51,373 bases of DNA from an uncultured Alphaproteobacteria bacterium (GCA_905236005.1 CAJONJ010000035.1:1-51373), one strand, 5' to 3'. Counted from the first letter of the stretch, positions 40,454 through 50,774 are shown. A program made the numbers and translations. The notes: a model not told the origin generated them from the letters alone.

Positions 40454-41704
40454 TTATTTTGCGAACGAATAATCCATTTTTAAATGATCTGGATTATATG
40501 TGCCATTCATAATTGCCAAAGTATCTTCTACGATTACCAATTCTTCATTTGTAGCAATCATCATAATTTTAACTTTGCTGTCGTCTGTGCTGATAATCGC
40601 TTCGTCAACACCTTTGCGTGCCACAGCATCTTCGTTTTTCTGTGGGTCTAATTTGATACCAAATCCTTCTAATCCTTTGCAGTATTGAGCACGCAAATAA
40701 GAATCATTTTCACCCACACCAGCCGTAAACACAATAGCATCAACATTATCTGTGCCGCCTAAATCAGCCATAAATGCACCGATATATCTGCGAACCATGT
40801 GTGCTTCCATTTCAATAGCCAATTGGCATGCAGCATTTGTATCTTTGTGAGCTTCCACATCACGACGGTCAGAAAAGCATTGTGTAATACCCATCAAACC
40901 AGAATCTTTGTTCAAGTGTTTTTGCATTTGTTCAGGTGTTAAGCCTAATTTTTGCATTACATACAATACAACACCGGCATCTATATCGCCACAACGTGTT
41001 CCCATGACCAAACCAGCTACAGGTGTCATACCCAAAGAAGTGTCAATGGCTTGACCGTTTTTAATAGCAGCAGCAGAAGCCCCAGAACCGATGTGCAAAG
41101 TAATCAAATTGCATTTATCGGCTGGTTTACCAAGCAGGGCAGCTGCACGTTTAGAAACATACAAATGAGATGTTCCATGATAGCCATATCTGCGAACCTT
41201 TAAATTTTTATACCATGCTTCTGGAATAGCATATCTGTATGCTGTTTCTGGCATAGTATAGTAAAAAGCTGTATCAAACACTGCAACCTGTTTAGCAGAT
41301 GGAATCAATTGTTGTGCCGCAACGATACCAGTCAAAGCAGCTGGATTATGTAACGGTGCAATTTCTGATAATTCATCAATACTTTTTAATACTTCATCAG
41401 TTATTTCCACAGAAGAATTAAATTTTTCACCGCCCAACACAACACGATGACCAACACCACGTATAGCAGTGATATCAACAGAAGCACCTTGTAACATACC
41501 AATTACGACATTTAATGCTTCTTTGTGGTCTTTCATAGAAACTTCTTTTTTATCTTTTTTGCCATCAGGATATTTCTGGGTAATAGAAGAATCAGGCAAA
41601 CCGATTTTTTCAACCAAGCCACCCACAACAACTTTTTTTGTATCAGCATCAAACACCTGATATTTCAGGGAAGAAGAACCACAATTCAAAGCAAGTATGT
41701 ACAT
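40454..41704 (-). CDS. ackA: Acetate kinase
   Basis: ILALNCGSSSLKYQ, RRYGYHGTSHLYVS, NLITLHIGSGASAAAI, TAGVGEN. Confidence 0.95.
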   Translation of the reverse strand: MYILALNCGSSSLKYQVFDADTKKVVVGGLVEKIGLPDSSITQKYPDGKKDKKEVSMKDHKEALNVVIGMLQGASVDITAIRGVGHRVVLGGEKFNSSVEITDEVLKSIDELSEIAPLHNPAALTGIVAAQQLIPSAKQVAVFDTAFYYTMPETAYRYAIPEAWYKNLKVRRYGYHGTSHLYVSKRAAALLGKPADKCNLITLHIGSGASAAAIKNGQAIDTSLGMTPVAGLVMGTRCGDIDAGVVLYVMQKLGLTPEQMQKHLNKDSGLMGITQCFSDRRDVEAHKDTNAACQLAIEMEAHMVRRYIGAFMADLGGTDNVDAIVFTAGVGENDSYLRAQYCKGLEGFGIKLDPQKNEDAVARKGVDEAIISTDDSKVKIMMIATNEELVIVEDTLAIMNGTYNPDHLKMDYSFAK

Positions 41705-41821
41705 AATTTTATCCTTTTATTTTTTGTTAAACAGTTTTCCTTTGATGGCCACAGAATAGCAAACAATTTTGTCAGTTTCAATAATAAACTGATATTTTTA
41801 GTAATTGATTCTTAAAATAAA

Positions 41822-41853
41822 AAATGCCACCGCAACAGCAATGGCATTTTTTT
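41822..41853. terminator. Terminator hairpin between ackA and the 1007-aa ORF
   Basis: aatgccaccgcaacagcaatggcattttttt. Confidence 0.7.
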
Positions 41854-41865
41854 GTTTTGAATTGC

Positions 41866-44800
41866 TTAGGCAGCCAAATCACCGTAATGATGACTTGTTT
41901 TCCAAGCTTCAAATTTTTGTTGCATCAAGGTTTTTCCGTCAGCATTTTTTTCATCCATTTTTTCTTGCAACTTTTTGACACTAAGATGGAATAATGTTTT
42001 GGTCTTTCCTGTTTGCAAGAAATCCCAATAAGCCATCAATTCCGCATAACCATTTTTGTTCTTCGTTTCCCATTCAGCAATTTTAGTTTGACGGGATGTT
42101 TTCGCATCTTCTAGTGTTTTTTTCTGTTCCACAATATTTTCATACTGTGCGATATTTGCAGATAATTTATTTAATTTATCCTTTTGTTCCTGATATGTTG
42201 CTTGTTTTTCCACAGCATCTTTATACGGTGTTTTACCAGTATTAGCATCAGTTTTTTTAAAGGTGTTTTCGTACTCTGTTTTGATATTGCTCCATTCTTT
42301 GCCTGCCAGTAATTGTGCACGTTCATCCTGTAACGATTTCAACGTTGCTGTGTCTTCCTGTTTTTCCGCTTTAATTAACACTTCTTCATCCAGCATAGGA
42401 TTATCTTTTATATCTTTGTCTAATCTGTTTTTATCAGCACTCAATTGTCTGTATTGTTGTACCAATTGTGATGAAAGCATACTTTCCTGGGTTTCGTTAC
42501 CAACATCTTTGAAACGAGGGTCTTCTAATGGCTTGCCATTTGCATCCAACAGAGGTTTTTCTAACGATGGTTTTTTGTTTTTATCTGATAATTTTTTGTA
42601 TGTTTGACCCCATTTCAGCATATCAGGTCTCATTTTGGCTATTTTTGTGTTTACATCAGCCAATTGTTCCTGTCGTGTTTTTTTAGAATCATATTCTTTC
42701 AGTTGTTGATTAACACGTTGCTGTTGTGCGTCATTTTTTATCAAATCAATATATTGCTTCTCCAAAGCAGTATATTCAACAACCTTTTTAAGTGGTTCAC
42801 TGAAAGTTAAATCCAAACGTTCCTGCATAATTTTTAACAACTGTTTTTGGACTTCTAAATTATCGGCACTTACCGCATAATCTATATCTACACTATCGTT
42901 ACCTATTGCAAATTTATCTGGGTTTGCTATGCTTAATTGCTTCAACTCTTCGTCTAATGCATAAAGTCTATCTTTATCATCTGGATTGGTGACATTATTG
43001 TTGTTTGTTTTTGTTAATTTATCTGTTTTTGTTGTGTTTTTTAACTCCGTCAACTTGGCATCCAAAGCTGCAATTTGTTGGTTGTCACGTTCATCGTCAA
43101 TTTTATTCTTAGCAATATTATCTGCCTTAGCAAGATCTAATCTGGCTTGTTCCTCTTTAATTTTGTCTTGCATTTTGCCAGAATGATTAAATTTTTTGCC
43201 AACACGACGAATAATTCTATTCATACCAGCAGTTGCAGCATATCCGGCGACCACCGAACCAACTTTAATTGTTTTATCCAATGCACCAGTTACAAAACGA
43301 ATACCGGCATTTTTATTCCATGACAATTTATCATCTGAAAACAGACTGAAATCTGTTCCTTTGATGGCATCCATGGTTCTGCCAGTAAATGTGCCGTATT
43401 GCATAACTGCCAACACTTCCAAAGCTGTTTTTGCTTCATCTATTTTTTGTGGTGATGCTTTGACAGCTTTCTCAGCTAAACTTTCAACGATAGTTTGCAT
43501 TTGGCCACCGTTATGTGTTGCGTTGGCAAATGCTTTTTTTACCTCTGGTTTCATATCATTCATGGCTGTAATAAACCATTCAAAATGCTTTACTGCCAAT
43601 GCGTGGTCTTTTCTGACAGCCTTTTTTATGGCTTCTGCATTTTTAATAATTGCACCAATACCATCTTTCGGGGTAATTTTGATTGGTTTACCATCGTCAT
43701 CTTTTAATTTATCAATAGCTTTCATGATAAATTGGGCTTCTTTTGAAATATACAGGTGATCACGATGTAAATGTGCTAAAGATTTAATAGAATCTTTATA
43801 AGTGTCTTCAATTTTGTCTTTTATTTCATCAACAAAATCTTTTGAATCATAAGATGCAGCAGGCACTTCGTCTTCAGCGTCAGTTTTACCAGTATAATCA
43901 GTTAGTGCTTTTGCTTTGTCCAAAGATTCAGAAATGTCCGTATCAGGATATTCACATTTTTTAAATTCTCTGTATACATTTGAATTATCGTGAATTCTGG
44001 TCAATATAGCCTGATAATATGGCAATTTTTCTTTTTGTGTTGGTGACACAAAATATTCAGCTTGTGCATTTTCACCATTTGCAATACCTCTAAACCTTTT
44101 TAATTGTTCTTCGGTAACTTCTGCTGGTTTACGCAATTCTTCCAGCAAGTTCTTTACACCCAATGGTGCAGCCTGCGTAAATAAACGTTGTCCAGATTCA
44201 TCAATTATAGATCCGCTGTAAAACCTTTTATTTTCCCATGTGTCCAAAACATCTAACAGTTTATCTCTGACTTTTGCATCTGTCAGATATTTTTTGTTTT
44301 TCATATCATTTTTAAAATTATCAAAATCGTTTTGGGCTTTCTGACTACGTTTATCACCAAAAGAATCCATAACGATTTGGTCAGCATTATCATCCATCAA
44401 AATCTGCGTAAATTTATCAATTCTGGCTTCTATGTCTGGACTGATAGATTTCAATGAAAACAGTTTGCCGTCTGCTGGATTTGGACTGTAAAAATCTAAA
44501 ACAAAGTTTCTTGCAGCAGTAGCACCAGGTTCTTCAAACTTATCTTTTTGGCGATTGGTATCCATACGGATGAAAATTTCTTGTAATTTATTGAACAATT
44601 CCTTCCAATCTTTTTCGGTCAGTTCTTTGGAAACCTGTTTATCTGTTTTTGCAGAATCCAGAAGTTTTGTCCATTTAAATTCTTTGTTTCCATCAGGTAA
44701 TTCGTTTCTAACCCAATTGCCGCTGCCTGCTGGATCTTCGTGTAACAAATCCTTTTTCCACCGTTCCATGTGACCACGAAGTCCCTTGTTTTGTACATAT

Positions 44801-44889
44801 TTTACAAATGTCTGCCAATTAGCCTCTGGCATTTTATTAATATGTCTTTGACGATAAAATAATGTTAAATAATCTGTAATTGCTGACAT
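41866..44889 (-). CDS. Large charged, coiled-coil-rich protein of unknown function (1007 aa)
   Basis: Long intact ORF; Lys/Asp/Glu-rich coiled-coil-like stretches; weakly hydrophobic VGSVVAGYAATAGMNRIIRRVG; no recognised domain. Confidence 0.7.
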   Translation of the reverse strand: MSAITDYLTLFYRQRHINKMPEANWQTFVKYVQNKGLRGHMERWKKDLLHEDPAGSGNWVRNELPDGNKEFKWTKLLDSAKTDKQVSKELTEKDWKELFNKLQEIFIRMDTNRQKDKFEEPGATAARNFVLDFYSPNPADGKLFSLKSISPDIEARIDKFTQILMDDNADQIVMDSFGDKRSQKAQNDFDNFKNDMKNKKYLTDAKVRDKLLDVLDTWENKRFYSGSIIDESGQRLFTQAAPLGVKNLLEELRKPAEVTEEQLKRFRGIANGENAQAEYFVSPTQKEKLPYYQAILTRIHDNSNVYREFKKCEYPDTDISESLDKAKALTDYTGKTDAEDEVPAASYDSKDFVDEIKDKIEDTYKDSIKSLAHLHRDHLYISKEAQFIMKAIDKLKDDDGKPIKITPKDGIGAIIKNAEAIKKAVRKDHALAVKHFEWFITAMNDMKPEVKKAFANATHNGGQMQTIVESLAEKAVKASPQKIDEAKTALEVLAVMQYGTFTGRTMDAIKGTDFSLFSDDKLSWNKNAGIRFVTGALDKTIKVGSVVAGYAATAGMNRIIRRVGKKFNHSGKMQDKIKEEQARLDLAKADNIAKNKIDDERDNQQIAALDAKLTELKNTTKTDKLTKTNNNNVTNPDDKDRLYALDEELKQLSIANPDKFAIGNDSVDIDYAVSADNLEVQKQLLKIMQERLDLTFSEPLKKVVEYTALEKQYIDLIKNDAQQQRVNQQLKEYDSKKTRQEQLADVNTKIAKMRPDMLKWGQTYKKLSDKNKKPSLEKPLLDANGKPLEDPRFKDVGNETQESMLSSQLVQQYRQLSADKNRLDKDIKDNPMLDEEVLIKAEKQEDTATLKSLQDERAQLLAGKEWSNIKTEYENTFKKTDANTGKTPYKDAVEKQATYQEQKDKLNKLSANIAQYENIVEQKKTLEDAKTSRQTKIAEWETKNKNGYAELMAYWDFLQTGKTKTLFHLSVKKLQEKMDEKNADGKTLMQQKFEAWKTSHHYGDLAA

Positions 44890-45042
44890 TGCGACACCTC
44901 TTGGTTACATACCTATCCCCTTGCCCTACATATTATAGTATCTTTATGGTGTCTTTTCAAGGTTTTTGTCAAATTTTATTTGTTTTTTACTAGGTTTTTG
45001 TTCTTGTATGCAAATCAGCTGTGTCGTTTTATAATCAATAGT

Positions 45043-45654
45043 ATGAATTTTATACATGTTTTTTTGAAAACAATTCCGTATGTTTTATCCATAGCTGGTG
45101 GCACGATAGTCTTTGATGTTTCGCAGAAATACATGCACACAGCGGGTTTAAAAGATTTGTTGGATAATATATCTGCATCATTATTGGCAATACCGCTAGT
45201 GTTTCTGTTTTATGATTATTCAAATTTTCTGATAACACGACGTATGCATAAACATCAGCATACTAACATTATCAACGCAGTAGATAATCATTTAATGAAA
45301 ATTTTGAACATTTTGAAAGTGATCACAGGTCAGCCACATATTACAATTCCTATGCAGGATTTAAATTTAAATTATAAAAAAATCAAATGTGATGCAAAAC
45401 ATTGTCGGACATTACGAAAATATCTGAATGAACTGGAAGATTTGCTGTATAAATCAGACAAAATAGAGGTTCTGGATTCTCAGCATACACAAATTCTGGC
45501 GTTCATAGTCCAAGAATTAAACCAGATTTTAAACGAATTTAAATATCATAACCCACCCAAAGAAATCGCCAGATATCTGGAAACAACATTGTCTATGATA
45601 GAAGATTGGTTTTATTTCACTGGATATAAAGCTCGTAAAAAATCATCAAAATAA
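45043..45654 (+). CDS. Small membrane protein of unknown function
   Basis: Two N-terminal hydrophobic segments then soluble helical region; ATG 7 nt after TATAAT. Confidence 0.6.
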   Translation: MNFIHVFLKTIPYVLSIAGGTIVFDVSQKYMHTAGLKDLLDNISASLLAIPLVFLFYDYSNFLITRRMHKHQHTNIINAVDNHLMKILNILKVITGQPHITIPMQDLNLNYKKIKCDAKHCRTLRKYLNELEDLLYKSDKIEVLDSQHTQILAFIVQELNQILNEFKYHNPPKEIARYLETTLSMIEDWFYFTGYKARKKSSK

Positions 45655-45702
45655 AATACATAATTTAAAAAAATAAACGACCAAAATGGTCGTTAATCTT
45701 TG

Positions 45703-45778
45703 TGGTGGAGGCACAGAGACTCGAACTCTGGACCCAATGATTAAAAGTCATTTGCTCTACCAACTGAGCTATGCCTCC
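45703..45778 (-). tRNA. tRNA-Lys (anticodon UUU)
   Basis: Reverse complement GGAGGCATAGCTCAGTTGGTAGAGCAAATGACTTTTAATCATTGGGTCCAGAGTTCGAGTCTCTGTGCCTCCACCA; cloverleaf closes, CCA encoded. Confidence 0.95.
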
Positions 45779-45952
45779 ATGAACTTTAATGCATTTCTGC
45801 GTTGGTTCGGGCAACATTTTGACACATAAAAAATAAAAAATCAAGAGTTTTTTGCAAAAAAAATTGTGGAATAAAAAAATACATTTCTTATTGCGTTACT
45901 GGATTAATGCGGCCATAATGACGACTGATATAATAAAACAAGGAAACAAACA

Positions 45953-46528
45953 ATGACAGATATTAAAAAAAATACACCAGAAATTTGTGCAATCACAGCA
46001 GTTGGACCCAAAAATGTTATCGGATTAAACGGAACTATGCCATGGCATTCTCGTCAGGATTTTTACCATTTCATAAAACTGACCACCGGTTATCCTGTAA
46101 TATTTGGTAAAAATACGTTTTTCAATTTACCTAAATATCCGTTACCAAAACGTTTGAACATAGTATGCAGTTCTGCATACAAAAATGAAAATCTTGGTGA
46201 TTTTGTGTGTGTTCCGTCTTTGGAAGCAGCATTTGAATATTGCAAAGGTTTTGATAAATTGTTTATTTGTGGCGGGGCAGGGCTGTATAAATATGCTTTG
46301 GACAAAGATTATATAGATACTATGTATTTTACCAGATTGACAGAACCAACATTATCTGCACAAATCATAAAGAATCCGACAGAATTTATTTGTTTTCCGA
46401 TTGATACAAAGGTGCTGTTCAGTTCTCCAAAATGGTCTTGTGAACGAATTTTTTATCCACCAGATGTGTTACCACTGGAACAAAGTGACATAGTAGTAGA
46501 ATTTTTCAAGTTCACCAGAATCAGATAA
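45953..46528 (+). CDS. Dihydrofolate reductase-like protein
   Basis: AICAVGPKNVIGLNGTMPWHSRQDFYHFIKLTTGYPVIFGKNTF ... FICGGAGLYKYAL. Confidence 0.8.
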   Translation: MTDIKKNTPEICAITAVGPKNVIGLNGTMPWHSRQDFYHFIKLTTGYPVIFGKNTFFNLPKYPLPKRLNIVCSSAYKNENLGDFVCVPSLEAAFEYCKGFDKLFICGGAGLYKYALDKDYIDTMYFTRLTEPTLSAQIIKNPTEFICFPIDTKVLFSSPKWSCERIFYPPDVLPLEQSDIVVEFFKFTRIR

Positions 46529-46604
46529 TCGTGATTTTTTCTTGATTTTATAAGGTATTGTTGTAATATCTGCGAGTGTTTTGCGTAATCAAAGGGCCGT
46601 ACAC

Positions 46605-47378
46605 ATGAATTTTAATTGGTATTTATTTTTTCACAATGTTTTAAATAATCCAGGTGGTTGGATGTATCTTAGATACTGGGATTTTTCGCAATATCAAAAC
46701 TTTGTTCGAATTCCAGCAGAATGGAAAAATGCAGATTTATCTTTTTCATATGGATTGCCTGAAAATATAGATTGTTCGTTTTGTGAACGTATAAATTTTT
46801 CTAATGTTGTTTTTAAAACAGGAACGTCTATAAAATTGAATCAGTATTCAACAGAAGTCAATTTGTCTAATACCACAGGATTATACGGTGCTTTTGAATG
46901 TGGTGGTATGGGCAAAGTCAGTTTTCGTGGGGCTGATATGAGCAACATTTTCAGATTTCAGGGTGCAAAAAGAACTGATTTGACCGGGGCGACTGGGTTA
47001 TTTGGTTTGTTTGATTTCAGATTCACAGATTATTTAAATATGACAAATACAGATGTCAGCCATGCACAGATTTATTTTAATCCAAATGCTAAAAAAATCA
47101 ATTTAACCAACGTCAAAGGATTGTCTGGTGTTCTTGATTTTGGCAATGCTGAACATGTTGTGTTGTTTGGTGCAGATTTATCACGTGTTACAAAAATTAT
47201 ATGTGGCCCAAATACTGATTTGCAGGGTGCGGTTAATTTTGACGGTAAAATTGAATATTCAACCAGTAAACAGCTCAGCCAGAAAATCGCAGGCACTAAA
47301 CATGTTTACAGAAATTGTGCCAAAGCACAAGTTCGTAGATATCGCCGTATGGGCTTTTGTGGCAGGGGCAGCCGTTAA
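46605..47378 (+). CDS. Pentapeptide-repeat-like / beta-solenoid-like protein
   Basis: Degenerate repeats: VNLSNTTGLYGAFE, VSFRGADMSNIFRF, TDLTGATGLFGLFDF, INLTNVKGLSGVLDF, VVLFGADLSRV. Confidence 0.5.
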   Translation: MNFNWYLFFHNVLNNPGGWMYLRYWDFSQYQNFVRIPAEWKNADLSFSYGLPENIDCSFCERINFSNVVFKTGTSIKLNQYSTEVNLSNTTGLYGAFECGGMGKVSFRGADMSNIFRFQGAKRTDLTGATGLFGLFDFRFTDYLNMTNTDVSHAQIYFNPNAKKINLTNVKGLSGVLDFGNAEHVVLFGADLSRVTKIICGPNTDLQGAVNFDGKIEYSTSKQLSQKIAGTKHVYRNCAKAQVRRYRRMGFCGRGSR

Positions 47379-47426
47379 AATAAAATCTTATAGCATTGCA
47401 TACGTAAAAATTGTATAATTACGTGC

Positions 47427-48353
47427 ATGTTAATGAATTTGGTTTTATTATTGGTTGGTTTTGTATTATTGACATACGGTGCCAATATGTTCATAGATGG
47501 TTCATCTGCGATTGCCAGACGTTTCCACATTCATGAAATTGTAATTGGTTTAACAATTGTTGCCTTTGGAACCAGTTTATCAGAAGCATCTGTTTCAATT
47601 GCATCTGTGTTACATGGTGCAAATGGGGTGGCTGTTGGAAATATTATTGGTTCTAACATAGCAAATATATTATTAGTATTGGGAATTACCGCAACTATAT
47701 CTGCATTAAAAATTCAGAAAAACACAATCCGATATGAAATACCGTTTGTGTGTTTTATAACTTTGTTGTTGTTGTGGATTGGTGCGTTTTATGGAATGAT
47801 TTCTCGTTCAGCAGCTGGTATATTGTTGGGGTTATTTGGTGTGTTTTTGGCATATTTATTAACCAAAGGCAGGGCGGAAATAACCGCAGAAACCTCAGAT
47901 GTTCAACAAATGTCTGGACTGAAAATATTGTTATATGTTGTGTTGGGTATCACAGGGGTAATTTACGGCAGTAATTTAATAGTAGATTCATCGGTCAATA
48001 TAGCCCGCATAATGAATGTATCTGAACGAATCATCGGTTTAACAATTATCGCCTTTGGAACCAGTTTGCCTGAATTGGTAACATGTATAGTGGCAGTTTT
48101 GAAAAAACGTTCTGATTTAGCAGTCGGTAACATAATTGGTTCAAACATAGTAAATATATTATTTGTATTGGGTGTAACTGGATTGATAAGACCAATACCA
48201 TTTGAATATGCATTTATCAAAGATTGTGCAGTTGCCGTCATAGCGGCAGTAATGCTGTGGTTTTTTGTTGTACCACAACATAAATTGTCTCGTACAGCAG
48301 GAATAATGTTTTTATTATCTTATTTTGTTTATGTTGGATACTTGTTTATGTAA
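47427..48353 (+). CDS. CaCA-family Na+/Ca2+ exchanger-like transporter
   Basis: Two alpha-repeats: VIGLTIVAFGTSLSEASVSI...GNIIGSNIANILLVLG and IIGLTIIAFGTSLPELVTCI...GNIIGSNIVNILFVLG. Confidence 0.9.
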   Translation: MLMNLVLLLVGFVLLTYGANMFIDGSSAIARRFHIHEIVIGLTIVAFGTSLSEASVSIASVLHGANGVAVGNIIGSNIANILLVLGITATISALKIQKNTIRYEIPFVCFITLLLLWIGAFYGMISRSAAGILLGLFGVFLAYLLTKGRAEITAETSDVQQMSGLKILLYVVLGITGVIYGSNLIVDSSVNIARIMNVSERIIGLTIIAFGTSLPELVTCIVAVLKKRSDLAVGNIIGSNIVNILFVLGVTGLIRPIPFEYAFIKDCAVAVIAAVMLWFFVVPQHKLSRTAGIMFLLSYFVYVGYLFM

Positions 48354-48475
48354 TATTGAAAATAAAATTTAAAATCCTAGGAAAAAATGTGTTGATTTCA
48401 AATTTGCTTTGTTTTATACTTGTAAACGTGAAGTAGGAAGTGTTCACAAAAAAAAACAAACAAGGGAGAAAATCA

Positions 48476-49201
48476 ATGAAAAAAACAGTTTTAACAAGCA
48501 TTGTTGCATTGATGATGTCAACGGTTGCTGCAACTGCTGCAGAAACATGCAAAACATGTGGTTCTAATTTTAAGGTATTCTTTGGTGCAAGTGCTGGTAT
48601 GCAGGGCTTGAATTATGATACCGCATTTAGTATGGTTACAGAAAATATGGGACATTTATTCGGGTGGGGAGATGCGAGTGATCCTACAAGTATGTACAAT
48701 TTTGCTTTGAAATTTCCAAAACGTAACACGGTTGTTGGTATGGAAGCGGGTGTCCGTTTTGGTGAATACAAAAGTGTTTGGAATGGCGGTGTAACATTAT
48801 CTGCAGATAAAACATTGGGTAAAAAACCAGGTATGGTATTACCAGAAAAATTTGGTGAAACCGCTAAAACTTTTATACCAAGTTTAGCTGTGAAAGATAT
48901 CAGAGTAAATTCAGATGTATTCGCAATAACATTTGATAACTATATTCGCTTAAATAAATCTATGGAAAATCGTGTAGATTTGGTTGTTGGTGTTGGTGCG
49001 GCAGATATTGAAACAAACATTAGTTTGTTCGGTGTAGGTTTATCATTAGACGCACACGCAGCAGTATTCAAAGCTGGATTGGAAATACAATTAACAGATG
49101 TTATTTCTATGACAATGGGTACACGTATGTATATGCCAATTGCGGCACAATACTTTGATACATCTTATGCATTAAAGGGTGGATTTAAATTCTCATTCTA
49201 A
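48476..49201 (+). CDS. Secreted / outer-membrane beta-barrel-like protein
   Basis: Signal peptide MKKTVLTSIVALMMSTVAATAA; alternating beta pattern ending in aromatic GGFKFSF. Confidence 0.65.
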   Translation: MKKTVLTSIVALMMSTVAATAAETCKTCGSNFKVFFGASAGMQGLNYDTAFSMVTENMGHLFGWGDASDPTSMYNFALKFPKRNTVVGMEAGVRFGEYKSVWNGGVTLSADKTLGKKPGMVLPEKFGETAKTFIPSLAVKDIRVNSDVFAITFDNYIRLNKSMENRVDLVVGVGAADIETNISLFGVGLSLDAHAAVFKAGLEIQLTDVISMTMGTRMYMPIAAQYFDTSYALKGGFKFSF

Positions 49202-49221
49202 TCAGCAAAGAATATATCAAA

Positions 49222-49256
49222 TTAAAAACGTCACGCGGTTGTGTGACGTTTTTTTA
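49222..49256 (+). terminator. Intrinsic terminator after the OMP gene
   Basis: aaaacgtcacgcggttgtgtgacgttttttta. Confidence 0.75.
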
Positions 49257-49284
49257 TAAAAAATCAAATCACAAATAAAACGAC

Positions 49285-49313
49285 TTGACTTTTATCGTAA
49301 TTTATGATATTAT
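49285..49313 (+). promoter_or_regulatory. Phage-module promoter: TTGACT-17-TATTAT with CGTAATTTATG spacer
   Basis: Same 11-mer in the same register as 258-286. Confidence 0.75.
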
Positions 49314-49339
49314 AAGAAGCATCAAGAATAGAAATTATA

Positions 49340-49367
49340 TCCACATTTGACGGTGGATTTTTTTTTT
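49340..49367 (+). terminator. Leader terminator 1 of lysin gene
   Basis: TCCAC-8 nt-GTGGA followed by 10 T. Confidence 0.65.
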
Positions 49368-49381
49368 ATTCTTGTTTTTGT

Positions 49382-49408
49382 CCGCACATATTCTGTGCGG
49401 TTTTTTTT
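49382..49408 (+). terminator. Leader terminator 2 of lysin gene
   Basis: CCGCACA-TATTC-TGTGCGG followed by 8 T. Confidence 0.75.
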
Positions 49409-49446
49409 ATTGCGACAAAATAAAAAAACAACGGAGAGAACCAATC

Positions 49447-49857
49447 ATGCAATTTACATTGATACAAAATCCCGATGAAACACAATCAGTGGTGTATAAA
49501 TTGGCACGTATAGTTTTTGCAGAAACAATGGCAACATCTTTGCCAATCACAGAAGCTTTTGCATCTATGATTTATAATTTACATGTTAAACGTGGAAAAT
49601 CATTTGATGATATTGCAAATGATTCAGAATTATTTGATTCTTTAAATTCAAAATCTTTACGTCACGAATACTTAAATGTAAATGCTGATGATAAAAAATT
49701 TCAAATGTGTTTACGTGTCGTGCAAAAAATGATTAACGGTAATTTACCAGATTCGGTTTTTGGTGCCACAACATTTCATCATACAGATGTTATGCCCAAA
49801 TGGGCTGTTGCACGTGGTTATATTGCAGAATATGGTGACATGTTGTTTTATCTGTGA
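49447..49857 (+). CDS. SleB-like cell-wall hydrolase (phage lysin type)
   Basis: AETMATSLPITEAFASMIYNLHVKRG ... VFGATTFHHTDVMPKWAVARGYIAEYGDMLFYL. Confidence 0.7.
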   Translation: MQFTLIQNPDETQSVVYKLARIVFAETMATSLPITEAFASMIYNLHVKRGKSFDDIANDSELFDSLNSKSLRHEYLNVNADDKKFQMCLRVVQKMINGNLPDSVFGATTFHHTDVMPKWAVARGYIAEYGDMLFYL

Positions 49858-49875
49858 TGAACAAAAGGATTTTTT

Positions 49876-50094
49876 ATGAATAAATTTATCAAAGGTGGAT
49901 ATTTAAATGGTCGTAAAACATACGTGATTTCTGCTGTGGGTATTGTATCTGCAATAGGTGCGTATTTAATAGGCGAACAAGATATTTTTACAACATTACA
50001 AACAATGTTTACATTGGGTGGAATTTATTTTTTAAAACAAGAATCTGTAACCAAAGGAAAAAACAATGGAACAAATTCCAGAAAAATTTCTTGA
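49876..50094 (+). CDS. Small holin-like membrane protein
   Basis: 72 aa with hydrophobic AVGIVSAIGAYLIG and FTLGGIYFL segments, just after the lysin and overlapping the next gene. Confidence 0.5.
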   Translation: MNKFIKGGYLNGRKTYVISAVGIVSAIGAYLIGEQDIFTTLQTMFTLGGIYFLKQESVTKGKNNGTNSRKIS

Positions 50095-50722
50095 TGAAAA
50101 TGGACAATTGAATACATCTGCATTAGTTAAATCATATTGTGAACTGGAAAAAAAGATTGGTACTATGGTTTCTGTTCCAAATGCAGACAGTGACGAATCA
50201 ACAAAACAAAAATTTAATCATGCAATTGGTGTGCCTGATGATGCAAATGAATATCCAAATAATTCTTTGTTTGATGACGAATCGGTTCGTAAAAAATTTC
50301 ATGAAATTGGTTTAACAAAAAAGCAAGTTGAAGAAATTTATAACATCGCTGACGAATTTTTACAACCAACATTAAAAAATTTTTTTCAAATGCAAACAGA
50401 AACAAATGCAATAAATGAATTAAAAAATTTTTTTGGTGGAACAGAAAAAATGAACGAAGCAATGAAAGAAATAAATGCATTTGGTGAAAGATTTTTACCA
50501 CATGATGCGTTTGATGAATTATGCTCTACCCCCCAGGGAATCCAAGGCATCTACAAAATGATGCAATCGTTTGAACCTGATGTTTTCACAGATAAAAATG
50601 TAACAAAAAATTTAACTGACAGCGATTTAAGAACAATGATGCAAGATCCAAAATATTGGCGTGATCATGATGAAGAATATATAAGAAAAATAGAAAACGG
50701 TTTTAAAAAATTATATTCATAA
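50066..50722 (+). CDS. Capsid assembly scaffolding-like protein
   Basis: EKFLDENGQLNTSALVKSYCELEKKIG ... C-term MMQDPKYWRDHDEEYIRKIENGFKKLYS typical of phage scaffold proteins. Confidence 0.65.
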   Translation: MEQIPEKFLDENGQLNTSALVKSYCELEKKIGTMVSVPNADSDESTKQKFNHAIGVPDDANEYPNNSLFDDESVRKKFHEIGLTKKQVEEIYNIADEFLQPTLKNFFQMQTETNAINELKNFFGGTEKMNEAMKEINAFGERFLPHDAFDELCSTPQGIQGIYKMMQSFEPDVFTDKNVTKNLTDSDLRTMMQDPKYWRDHDEEYIRKIENGFKKLYS

Positions 50723-50774
50723 ATTTTATTTTTATTCTTTACTATTTGATTTGATTCGTATAAAATATAAATTA

